The notes beneath the pieces are model-generated. The model was given only the letters and a program-made list of their open reading frames with translations, did no database searches and was not told where the DNA came from. A DNA stretch of 64,000 bases, taken from NCBI RefSeq assembly GCF_900116105.1, contig NZ_FPAC01000005.1:177119-241118 (forward strand), in the 5' to 3' direction. This stretch comes from Paenibacillus sp. 453mf. GTDB taxonomy: Bacteria; Bacillota; Bacilli; Paenibacillales; Paenibacillaceae. The position numbers and the translations under genes were made by a program. Each line of letters starts with the position of its first letter. Within the stretch, counting starts at the first letter, position 1. Positions 17,377 through 24,083 of this stretch are shown piece after piece.

Positions 17377-17404
17377 ATATTATCGATTGTTAATAAATTC
17401 ACAA
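17377..17404 (-). promoter_or_regulatory. Promoter with overlapping Rex-like operator, formate/nitrite channel gene
   Basis: On the minus strand TTGTGA (17399-17404) and TAATAT (17377-17382) are 16 nt apart. The 18-bp dyad TTGTTAATAAATTCACAA (17387-17404, plus strand) covers the -35 and most of the spacer and differs from the Rex consensus TTGTGAA-N4-TTCACAA at one position. B. subtilis Rex is known to control an FNT-family gene (ywcJ). A half-match lies further upstream at 17464-17481. Confidence 0.7.
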
Positions 17405-17502
17405 TGCAGATGTGCTTGTGCTGGAAGACTATTCTTTACTTACAGATGTGACGATCAGGAGACTTACAATAAAGTCACAAATATTTGACGTGTATGAAAA
17501 AA

Positions 17503-17530
17503 AACCGCCAGAGCATTATGCTCTGACGGT
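17503..17530 (-). terminator. Terminator of the NADH oxidase gene
   Basis: ACCGTCAGAGCAT and ATGCTCTGGCGGT (minus strand) form a 13-bp stem with one mismatch and a tiny loop, followed by eight T. Confidence 0.85.
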
Positions 17531-17581
17531 CCGTCATGATCAGCTTACCCTTTTTTAAAGAGCAAGAGAATATTCCCTTTT

Positions 17582-18958
17582 CTAAACAAGGACCTCTTCC
17601 TTCTCCTCTTGAGCCTTAGCATCAACCGGCTTCAGCGCTTTCTGTCCTACACTGTTCAGGAAGTTCCACGGCTTGTTGTAGTGCGGCTGGAAGAAGAAGT
17701 CGATAAACGCCAGCTCATCTACAGTCATCTCATTCTGGATGCATACGGACAAGGTGTTAATGGATTGCGTGAGCTCAGCTTCACTCATCAGCTGTGCGCC
17801 GACGATTCGGCGGGATTCCTGCTCGAATATCACTTTAATCAGAACCTTCTCCGCCGTAGGCATGAACTCTGGACGATAGCTGTCCTCCAGAGTGACGCTC
17901 TCAACCTTAAGACCTGCTGCCGCTGCGCCCGCTTCCGTCAGGCCTGTTCCCGCAATGTTTTGCTCATAAATCTTAATACCTGATGTACCTTGGGTTCCCA
18001 TATAACGTGTCACAGGAGCCTTTAGGTTACGGGCAACAAGAGTACCCATCCGTACAGCATTGGTCGCAAGAGGAATATAGGACACTTGTCGAGTTGGATT
18101 GTAATAGATTGCGCTGCTGTCTCCAGCTGCAAAGACATCGGGATTGCTCGTGCGCATGTAACGGTCCACCAGAATCGCTCCGTTCGGCATCATGTCAACC
18201 TGCCCCTTCAAGAGCTCGGTGTTAGGACGGAAGCCAATGCACAGAATGACCAGATCTGTTTCATAAGTGCCTTTATCAGTAACGACTTTGCGGACACTTC
18301 CCTCTTCCCCTTCAAAGCGGCTCACCTTCTCACCAAGCACAAGCTGAATGCCTTTGTCTGTGAGGTCAGACTGGATACGGTCGGTAAACTCAGCATCCAG
18401 GTATTTGCTTAGGATACGGTCCTCAGCATCAATCAGCGTTACCTCTTTACCATTCATCTGAAACGCTTCTACCAGCTCGATACCGATATAGCCTGCTCCT
18501 ACAACGGTCACATGACGTGCGTCTTGGGATTTGGCGATAATCGTGTTGGAGTGCTCATAGTTCTTGCACAGAAGCACGTTGTTCAGATCGATCCCATCAA
18601 GATTCGGAATAATCGGCCACGATCCTGTGGTCACAATCAGCTTGTCATAAGTGTCCACGAGCTCCTCACCTGTGTTTAAGCTGCGCACTTTGAGCGATTT
18701 TGCCTTGGTATCCACTTCGGTTACTTCATGGAGCATATGCATCTTGACGCCCAGCCCCTGCAGCTGTGCAGGTGAAGAATAGAACAATCCATGAGGATCC
18801 TTAACGACCCCGCCAACGTATAGTGCAATTCCACAGGATAAGAAGGAAACATTGTCATTGCGTTCATAAACTGTAATTTCGGCATCCGGATAAAGCTTTG
18901 CTGTATTAATAATGGCTGCTGTCCCAGCGTGTGTACATCCAATAACGGCTACTTTCAT
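17582..18958 (-). CDS. nox: FAD-dependent NADH oxidase / CoA-disulfide reductase family (water-forming type)
   Basis: 458 residues. N-terminal FAD motif (VAVIGCTHAGTAA), redox-active cysteine at about position 42 (SFLSCGIALY), NAD-binding motif (VTVVGAGYIGIELVEAF, near 150), a second FAD contact (DVFAAGDSS) and the C-terminal dimerisation domain. The single active cysteine and length fit water-forming NADH oxidases that reduce O2 with NADH and restore NAD+; CoA-disulfide reductase is the alternative for this family. AAGGAGG precedes ATG 18958. The predicted promoter lies 180 bp upstream with Rex-like operators in and after it, as expected for an NADH-responsive gene. The C-terminal tail is acidic (AQEEKEEVLV). 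Confidence 0.88.
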   Translation of the reverse strand: MKVAVIGCTHAGTAAIINTAKLYPDAEITVYERNDNVSFLSCGIALYVGGVVKDPHGLFYSSPAQLQGLGVKMHMLHEVTEVDTKAKSLKVRSLNTGEELVDTYDKLIVTTGSWPIIPNLDGIDLNNVLLCKNYEHSNTIIAKSQDARHVTVVGAGYIGIELVEAFQMNGKEVTLIDAEDRILSKYLDAEFTDRIQSDLTDKGIQLVLGEKVSRFEGEEGSVRKVVTDKGTYETDLVILCIGFRPNTELLKGQVDMMPNGAILVDRYMRTSNPDVFAAGDSSAIYYNPTRQVSYIPLATNAVRMGTLVARNLKAPVTRYMGTQGTSGIKIYEQNIAGTGLTEAGAAAAGLKVESVTLEDSYRPEFMPTAEKVLIKVIFEQESRRIVGAQLMSEAELTQSINTLSVCIQNEMTVDELAFIDFFFQPHYNKPWNFLNSVGQKALKPVDAKAQEEKEEVLV

Positions 18959-19002
18959 TCTAAAATACCTCCTTAAGGATAGAAAAAAGCGGAATGGCTA
19001 TG

Positions 19003-19020
19003 CTGTGAAATAATTCACTA
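19003..19020. promoter_or_regulatory. Rex-like operator 1, nox leader
   Basis: CTGTGAAATAATTCACTA matches TTGTGAA-N4-TTCACAA at 12 of 14 fixed positions. It lies 45 bp before the nox ATG, well downstream of the predicted start of transcription. Confidence 0.6.
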
Positions 19021-19109
19021 CTATATTACTAAAAATGCAGGGCTCTCATTTCGTCAAGCTAAAGTGCTAACTGTAGAATTCCTGCCCTGAAGCATTTCTG
19101 CATATTGTT

Positions 19110-19127
19110 TTGTGATTAATTTCACTA
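19110..19127. promoter_or_regulatory. Rex-like operator 2, nox
   Basis: TTGTGATTAATTTCACTA matches the Rex consensus at 12 of 14 positions. It lies just downstream of the predicted nox transcription start (about +8 to +25), a roadblock-type position. Confidence 0.65.
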
Positions 19128-19141
19128 TGTCTTATGTCTTT

Positions 19142-19170
19142 ATTATAATGTGACTAATTTCACAATTCAA
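19142..19170 (-). promoter_or_regulatory. Sigma-A promoter of nox with Rex-like operator 3 in its spacer
   Basis: On the minus strand TTGAAT (19165-19170) and TATAAT (19142-19147) are exactly 17 nt apart. The spacer itself is the third dyad (ATGTGACTAATTTCACAA at 19148-19165 on the plus strand, 12 of 14 Rex positions). A bound repressor would exclude RNA polymerase. Fnr of Bacillus uses TGTGA-N6-TCACA and also fits these dyads, but the operator position favours repression. Confidence 0.75.
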
Positions 19171-19399
19171 GCCTAAGTTTAAATTTTTACAAAAAATTTT
19201 GTTTATAACGCTGTTAAAGAAAACAAATGAGCCAAAAAACCTTGATTACAAAGGGATCGTTTAGAGTGATTCCTTTCTTTAACATATCTACATTCACTCT
19301 GCGTCCATTGGCTATTACAAATTTTAGGAGTAGAATGAGACCTGTTAGCGGATCGGCCGCGAAATACGGTTTATTTTCTTATGAAAGGAGTTGTATGCT
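19171..19399. other. AT-rich intergenic region between nox promoter and the plus-strand MFS gene
   Basis: About 230 bp. It includes a short AT-rich dyad around 19190-19210 and ends with the SD of the MFS gene. No gene or clear promoter for the MFS gene could be fixed. Confidence 0.35.
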
Positions 19400-20635
19400 A
19401 TGAAGTTCTCTTGGAAACGGAATTTGTTTGTGCTATGGGTCGGCGTATTTTTTTGCAGCACAGCTTATTCCATCTCCATCCCTTTTTTGCCCATTTTTAT
19501 GAATACCGAGCTAAATGTCGGAGAAGACTATATCGAACTGTGGGCAGGTGTTGCTTTTGGAATTACCTTTCTCGCCAGTGCACTGATATCCCCTTACTGG
19601 GGCTCTCTTGCTGATAAATACGGACGAAAGCCGATGCTGATCCGATCAGGATTTGCACTCGCCTTCCTTTATTTGATCAGCTACTTCGTGCACGATCCTT
19701 ATGTCTTCATTGCAGTCCGCATCTTTCAGGGTCTGCTCGCTGGCTTCGTGCCGGCTTCCATTGCGCTCGTGGCCACGAACACGCCAGAAGCCAAAACCGG
19801 GTATGCTCTCGGGGTCATGTCGACCGCCGGAGCTACAGGCAGCATCATCGGACCCTTAATAGGCGGTGTTGTCAGCCATTACTATGGTAACCGCAACGCT
19901 TTTTTATTCTCTGCCCTGATCGTGTTGGTCTCTGCACTCATCGCTACGTTTTTTGTCAAAGAGCATAATTTCAATCGTTCTGCCACCCGTTCAAGAGTAC
20001 GGGATGATATTAAGCAGGCATCCGCCAATAAACCATTTATGGCGCTGCTCGCCATTATGGCAGTGACGACTTTTTCTGTCATGATTCTGGAGCCGCTTCT
20101 CACCGTATACGTCATGGAGATGGGTGTATCTGTAGACGAAGCCTCCCTTACTTCCGGAATTATTTTCTCTTCCGTCGGTATCGCCACTATCATCATGGCT
20201 CCAAGGTGGGCCAAGATTGGACAGCGAATCGGCTACTCCAAAATACTCATAATTGGGCTTGTCGGCGGCGGTATCGGTAATATGCTTCAGATTCTTGTAA
20301 GCGATTATATCGGCTTCGGCCTGCTTCGGTTTGGCTACGGATTATTTTTTGCCGCTGTGTATCCAACCATTAATGCCCTTATCGTTGAAACGACGGATTC
20401 CGCATTTAGAGGAAGGGCCTTCAGCCTTAACCAATCCGCGTCACAGCTCGCGACAATGGCAGGTCCCATTATCGGCGGTCTGCTCGGAAGCCTGATGCCG
20501 ATCCGCTGGATCTTCGTCCTCAACGGACTTGTGCTTCTCATCGCTGCCTGGATGATCATACGCAGCAGGAGAAGCAATAATTATGCCCTATCCAAATCTT
20601 CTTCACCCGTATTTAAACAGGTGGATCGGTATTAG
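19400..20635 (+). CDS. Multidrug-type MFS efflux transporter
   Basis: About 411 residues, 12 membrane segments. The loop 2-3 motif GSLADKYGRKPMLI, the RIFQGLLAGFVPA helix and the antiporter motif GATGSIIGPLIGGVVSHYYG are typical of the NorA/Bmr/TetA-like drug-proton antiporters of Gram-positive bacteria. ATG 19400 is 9 nt after AAAGGAG; the upstream in-frame TTG 19391 overlaps the SD and is rejected. It is monocistronic with its own terminator. It is divergent from nox, so the Rex-like boxes might also affect it. Substrate unknown. Confidence 0.83.
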   Translation: MKFSWKRNLFVLWVGVFFCSTAYSISIPFLPIFMNTELNVGEDYIELWAGVAFGITFLASALISPYWGSLADKYGRKPMLIRSGFALAFLYLISYFVHDPYVFIAVRIFQGLLAGFVPASIALVATNTPEAKTGYALGVMSTAGATGSIIGPLIGGVVSHYYGNRNAFLFSALIVLVSALIATFFVKEHNFNRSATRSRVRDDIKQASANKPFMALLAIMAVTTFSVMILEPLLTVYVMEMGVSVDEASLTSGIIFSSVGIATIIMAPRWAKIGQRIGYSKILIIGLVGGGIGNMLQILVSDYIGFGLLRFGYGLFFAAVYPTINALIVETTDSAFRGRAFSLNQSASQLATMAGPIIGGLLGSLMPIRWIFVLNGLVLLIAAWMIIRSRRSNNYALSKSSSPVFKQVDRY

Positions 20636-20697
20636 CATTTACAAATCAGCCGTTTCAATTCAACACGATATATGGAAACCCATATCTCTATTTAGAC

Positions 20698-20752
20698 AGC
20701 CCGTCATCGCCAGTGAATCATCATTATCGATTCATCGTTGTCGGGCTTTTTT
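20698..20752 (+). terminator. Terminator after the MFS efflux gene
   Basis: The outer stem AGCCCG / CGGGCT (20698-20703 and 20742-20747) encloses an inner TGAATC/GATTCA stem and is followed by TTTTTT. Confidence 0.8.
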
Positions 20753-20792
20753 ATTATGAATCTGTTGATCTGCAAGATATTAAACCAAAAGG

Positions 20793-20821
20793 TTGAATAT
20801 TATCAAACGGTTGTGTATATT
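20793..20821 (+). promoter_or_regulatory. Sigma-A promoter giving a probably leaderless arsR transcript
   Basis: TTGAAT (20793-20798) and TATATT (20816-20821), 17 nt apart, with TGTG before the -10. The ATG at 20829 follows the -10 by only 7 nt, so transcription should begin at or next to the A of the start codon. No SD is present. A short dyad, TTAAC-N6-GTTAA, covers the start. Confidence 0.65.
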
Positions 20822-20828
20822 TAACTAC

Positions 20829-21173
20829 ATGGTTAACAATGAACATACAAACGAACTGGATCAGATCTTCCATGCTTTGGCTGATCCAACACGCAGAAAG
20901 ATGATAAGGATGATGGCTGACAAAGAACGAACCGTAAGCGAGCTTGCTGAGCCCTTTGATATGTCGCTAGCCGCTATCTCCAAGCATATAAAGGTACTCG
21001 AACAGGCACACTTGCTTAATAGGAAGGTTCAAGGGAGAACCCACATCTGTCATCTGGATGGACAGGCCTTATCCAAGGCGACCTCTTGGCTCAGGGTGTA
21101 CGAACAATTCTGGAATAAACGGTTCGATCTTCTGGAAACAGAGCTGATAAAGGCAAAGAAGGAGGAGCATTAA
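20829..21173 (+). CDS. ArsR-family transcriptional regulator
   Basis: 114 residues from ATG 20829. Winged-helix HTH: LDQIFHALADPTRRKMIRMM, then SELAEPFDMSLAAISKHIKVLEQAHLL and the wing KVQGRTHICHLDG. No metal-binding CxC-type cysteines, so it is of the SdpR-like class that sits before SRPBCC genes rather than a metal sensor. An upstream in-frame TTG (20793) lies in the promoter -35 and is rejected. Its stop is only a few bases before the next start, and the SD of that gene lies in the arsR 3' end. It probably represses its own operon. Confidence 0.87.
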   Translation: MVNNEHTNELDQIFHALADPTRRKMIRMMADKERTVSELAEPFDMSLAAISKHIKVLEQAHLLNRKVQGRTHICHLDGQALSKATSWLRVYEQFWNKRFDLLETELIKAKKEEH

Positions 21174-21175
21174 TT

Positions 21176-21676
21176 TTGAAAAAAGAATCTTCAATAACGA
21201 CACTTCAAATGACCCGTCAATTCGAGGTTCCTGCCGAACGCGTATTTGATGCATGGCTGAATCCCGAAATGATGAGAAAATGGTTTTTTACTTTGGAAGG
21301 AACGAACAAGGTGTGTACGAATGACCCTCGAGCGGGAGGAAGCTGGGAGATCGTGGATCACAGAGGTGGGCAAGACTACCGGGCTATTGGAGAATACCTG
21401 GAGATTGAACCCCCGACCAAGATTGCCTTCACCTTCGAAATGCCGCAGTTCAGCGACACGGTTGATACGATCACTGTAGAGATCGAGCCGATGGGCCAGA
21501 GCTGTGAGATGCGTTTTACTCAAAATATTGTGGTGCCTCATGAAGAGCAGTGGAATGAATCTGATCTTGCTGCGGCACTTGGCGAATACCATGACGGCAC
21601 AGAGCATGGCTGGAACCTTATGTTCATGGGCCTGAAACAGCTGCTTGAAGAAGGATTTATCTCTTACAAAGGATAA
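21176..21676 (+). CDS. SRPBCC/AHSA1-domain protein
   Basis: 166 residues with the activator-of-Hsp90-like START fold: RQFEVPAERVFDAWLNPEMMRKWF at the N-terminus, GGSWEIVDHRGG in the centre, and GWNLMFMGLKQLLEE at the C-terminus. Such proteins bind hydrophobic ligands and commonly follow an ArsR regulator in Firmicutes; the ligand is unknown. The start is TTG 21176 with GGAGGAG 9 nt upstream, overlapping the arsR end, so it is co-transcribed and probably translationally coupled. Confidence 0.85.
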   Translation: MKKESSITTLQMTRQFEVPAERVFDAWLNPEMMRKWFFTLEGTNKVCTNDPRAGGSWEIVDHRGGQDYRAIGEYLEIEPPTKIAFTFEMPQFSDTVDTITVEIEPMGQSCEMRFTQNIVVPHEEQWNESDLAAALGEYHDGTEHGWNLMFMGLKQLLEEGFISYKG

Positions 21677-21729
21677 CATACGGTTACCCGCGTGGATTCC
21701 CTAAATAACGATTACTGGAGGATTGCAGA

Positions 21730-22122
21730 ATGAAGGTAACGCCCTTGCTAATGTTCCAAGATGGTACGGCTGAGAAGGCAATGAATTATTATACGTCGAT
21801 TATTGAAGATTCTAGAATTGAGAGCTTAACCCGATACGCTCCCAATGAGCCTGGACAAGAAGGAACGGTAATGCATGCTTCATTCTCGCTCAAAGGACAA
21901 CAATTCATGTGTATCGACAGCAATATCAAGCATGAATTCACATTTACCCCTGCTTTCTCTATATACATCACTTGTGATACAGAAGAGGAAATCGATGTTC
22001 TGCATGCTAAGCTTCGTGAAGGTGGTGCTGATCTCATGCCCCTAGGTAACTACGGGTTCAGCCGCAAATTCGGCTGGCTTGTCGATCAGTTCGGCGTATC
22101 CTGGCAGCTCACCTTGCTTTAA
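21730..22122 (+). CDS. PhnB-like VOC superfamily protein
   Basis: 130 residues: KVTPLLMFQDGTAEKAMNYYTS at the start and SRKFGWLVDQFGVSWQL at the end are characteristic of the PhnB / 3-demethylubiquinone methyltransferase-like glyoxalase fold (PF06983). Despite the family name these are not proven methyltransferases. SD GGAGG is 7 nt before the ATG. It is third in the arsR operon and followed by a strong terminator. Confidence 0.85.
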   Translation: MKVTPLLMFQDGTAEKAMNYYTSIIEDSRIESLTRYAPNEPGQEGTVMHASFSLKGQQFMCIDSNIKHEFTFTPAFSIYITCDTEEEIDVLHAKLREGGADLMPLGNYGFSRKFGWLVDQFGVSWQLTLL

Positions 22123-22191
22123 GAGCGCATATTGAGCAGGAACTTGTAAGCATGAGCAGTTCAACTGGGAATAATACAAACGAATCATACT

Positions 22192-22257
22192 AAAAAGAGG
22201 CTGTCCCACTGAATCTGGTTTCCCAAGAGCCTATCAACAGTGGGATTGCCTCTTTTT
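22192..22257. terminator. Bidirectional terminator between the arsR operon and gpx
   Basis: The long stem AAAAAGAGGC..TCCCACTG (22192-22211) pairs with CAGTGGGA..GCCTCTTTTT (22238-22257), with A- and T-runs on both sides. Confidence 0.85.
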
Positions 22258-22277
22258 CACCTTCGTATTAAACCATC

Positions 22278-22754
22278 TTAGAGCAGCTTCTCGATCAGCT
22301 GGGTCATCTCCTCCGGAGATTGCTTCGGCTCGAAGCGCTCAGCCACCTGTCCATCCCGGTCAATGACAAACTTCGTGAAGTTCCACTGGATATCACTGGT
22401 CTCGTTAGCACCAGGCTTCTGCTCTTTGAGGTATTGGAACAATGGATGTGCGTTCTCTCCATTCACCTCTACTTTTGCAAAGACCGGAAAGTTCACACCA
22501 TAATTGATCTGACAGAACTCCTCAGCTTCCCCACTGGTTCCCGGCTCCTGTCCGCCAAACTGATTACAAGGAAATGCAAGTACAACAAGACCTTGATCCT
22601 TGTAATGATCATAGAGCTGCTGAAGCTCACCATATTGTGGCGTTAGCCCGCATTTGCTCGCTGTATTCGCGATTATCAGCACTTTCCCGGTGTACATATC
22701 AAGAGGGACCTCCTGATTGGCGGTCGTGACTGCAGTGTGATCATATACTGACAT
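22278..22754 (-). CDS. gpx: Glutathione peroxidase-like thiol peroxidase
   Basis: 158 residues. Peroxidatic Cys35 (TASKCGLTPQYGEL) replaces selenocysteine. The other catalytic positions are Q69 (NQFGGQEP), W124 and N125 (DIQWNFTKF). Cys81 in EEFCQINYG sits where thioredoxin-dependent family members have the resolving cysteine. Bacteria of this group use thioredoxin or bacillithiol rather than glutathione, so it is probably a thioredoxin-dependent hydroperoxide reductase (B. subtilis BsaA type). AAGGAGGAG is 6 nt before the ATG; single gene. Confidence 0.92.
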   Translation of the reverse strand: MSVYDHTAVTTANQEVPLDMYTGKVLIIANTASKCGLTPQYGELQQLYDHYKDQGLVVLAFPCNQFGGQEPGTSGEAEEFCQINYGVNFPVFAKVEVNGENAHPLFQYLKEQKPGANETSDIQWNFTKFVIDRDGQVAERFEPKQSPEEMTQLIEKLL

Positions 22755-22907
22755 ATCTAACTCCTCCTTCTTATTCTCAATACAAATTACCTGTGCGTCT
22801 TACAGCTCTAATCATATCAAAACAATTCCAATAAATAAAAAAAGCTCCCTGCATTGGCAAGAAAGCCTTATTAAATATTTATCCCATGCGAATGAACTGT
22901 GCCTTGA

Positions 22908-23762
22908 TTACACACCCGCCACTTGACGAATCTGTGTATGAATCGAGTTGGTTGCCCCCACAAGACCCGCATTGTCTCTACCTGCAAGTGCATACGGCAG
23001 ACAGAGCGGAACACCTGTACGAGGATCTGTAATAATATCCGCCTCGATCCCAAACACTTCACGCATCACTTCTGTCGTCATGACCTCTTGCGGAGATCCA
23101 ACCGCCGCTGCCTTACCCTGTTTGATCGCAATCATATGATGCGCATAACGTGTAGCATGATTAAGATCATGCACAACCATGACTATGGTCCGCTGCGAGC
23201 TGATATTAAGCTCCTCCAGCAGCTGAAGCACCTCAAGCTGATGCGCCATGTCAAGGAATGTTGTCGGCTCATCCAGGAACAGGATATCTGTATCCTGAGC
23301 AAGTGCCATCGCAATCCATGCACGCTGCCGCTGACCACCGGACAACTGATCAATGGGACGGTCATGGAACTCATTTAATCCTGTCGCATCAATCGCCCAC
23401 TCTATCATCTTCTTGTCTTCCTCCTTGAGTGAACCAAAGCCCTTCTGATAAGGAAAACGACCATAGGATACAAGCTCAGTTACCGTCAGACCTTCCGGGG
23501 CCGTTGGATTCTGTGGCAGAATAGCCAGCTGCTTCGCCACTTCACGCGTCGATTGCTTATGGATGGATTTGCCGTCCAATAATACATGACCCGCCTTCGG
23601 CTGCATTAAACGTGCCATCGTTTTGAGAATCGTAGATTTCCCCGATCCATTGGCTCCCACAAGGGCTGTTATTCTCCCCTGCGGAATCTGGATATTCAAA
23701 TCCTCAACTATAAGTCTATCCTCGTAGGCTATGGACAGTCCGGTCGTTTCTAAACGAAACAT
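22908..23762 (-). CDS. Iron-siderophore ABC transporter ATP-binding protein
   Basis: 284 residues, FecE/FhuC family. Walker A GANGSGKS near residue 40, Q-loop ILPQNPTAPEG, signature LSGGQRQRAWIAMALAQD, Walker B ILFLDEPTTFLD and the H-loop MVVHDLN. It has no permease or binding-protein partner in the window, like B. subtilis YusV, a lone ATPase that serves several siderophore importers. A C-terminal extension after VPLCLPYALAGRDN is longer than usual. SD AAGGAG. A perfect Fur box lies upstream at 23941-23955. Confidence 0.88.
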   Translation of the reverse strand: MFRLETTGLSIAYEDRLIVEDLNIQIPQGRITALVGANGSGKSTILKTMARLMQPKAGHVLLDGKSIHKQSTREVAKQLAILPQNPTAPEGLTVTELVSYGRFPYQKGFGSLKEEDKKMIEWAIDATGLNEFHDRPIDQLSGGQRQRAWIAMALAQDTDILFLDEPTTFLDMAHQLEVLQLLEELNISSQRTIVMVVHDLNHATRYAHHMIAIKQGKAAAVGSPQEVMTTEVMREVFGIEADIITDPRTGVPLCLPYALAGRDNAGLVGATNSIHTQIRQVAGV

Positions 23763-23940
23763 GAGCGATCATCTCCTTAGAATGGTTGGTCATCAGAAGC
23801 TTAAATCCTGGATGTATGTAAATGAAATGAAGTTCTTATGAAGATAAGATGAATTATTAATGATAACGAATCAATTTCATAATACCTTGAGATATGTAAT
23901 TGATTCAATCGATGTAAATTAAAACTCTATTTAAAGATAC

Positions 23941-23955
23941 TGATAATCATTATCA
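23941..23955. promoter_or_regulatory. Fur box
   Basis: TGATAATCATTATCA is a perfect 7-1-7 inverted repeat identical to the Bacillus Fur core consensus. It lies upstream of the siderophore ATPase gene, just before its probable promoter. Confidence 0.85.
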
Positions 23956-23990
23956 TTTGTCAAGTGCTGCAATAGGAACCCACACAAAAA

Positions 23991-24044
23991 ACACCTTCTA
24001 ATGTGAGCTAAAGAGTTCATCTTAAGCCTGGAATTAGAAGGTGT
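23991..24044 (-). terminator. Terminator of the DEAD-box helicase operon
   Basis: Arms ACACCTTCTAAT (23991-24002) and ATTAGAAGGTGT (24033-24044). The minus-strand tail is TTTTTTGTGTGG. Confidence 0.8.
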
Positions 24045-24083
24045 GTCAGTCACATTACACCGTTATTTCATCTAAATAGGGCA

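Larger units (their letters stand above)
23763..24083. other. Regulatory intergenic region upstream of the siderophore ATPase gene
   Basis: It contains the Fur box (23941-23955), a possible minus-strand promoter (TTGAAT, 18 nt, TATTAT, near 23880-23910) and the terminator of the helicase gene (23991-24044). The region is very AT-rich; no gene is seen. Confidence 0.5.

Noticed and set aside
19110..19165. Reading the redox dyads as CRP-type catabolite sites
   Set aside because: Gram-positive bacteria of this kind do not use cAMP-CRP; Rex is the better candidate because the dyads occupy repressor positions, with Fnr left as an alternative.
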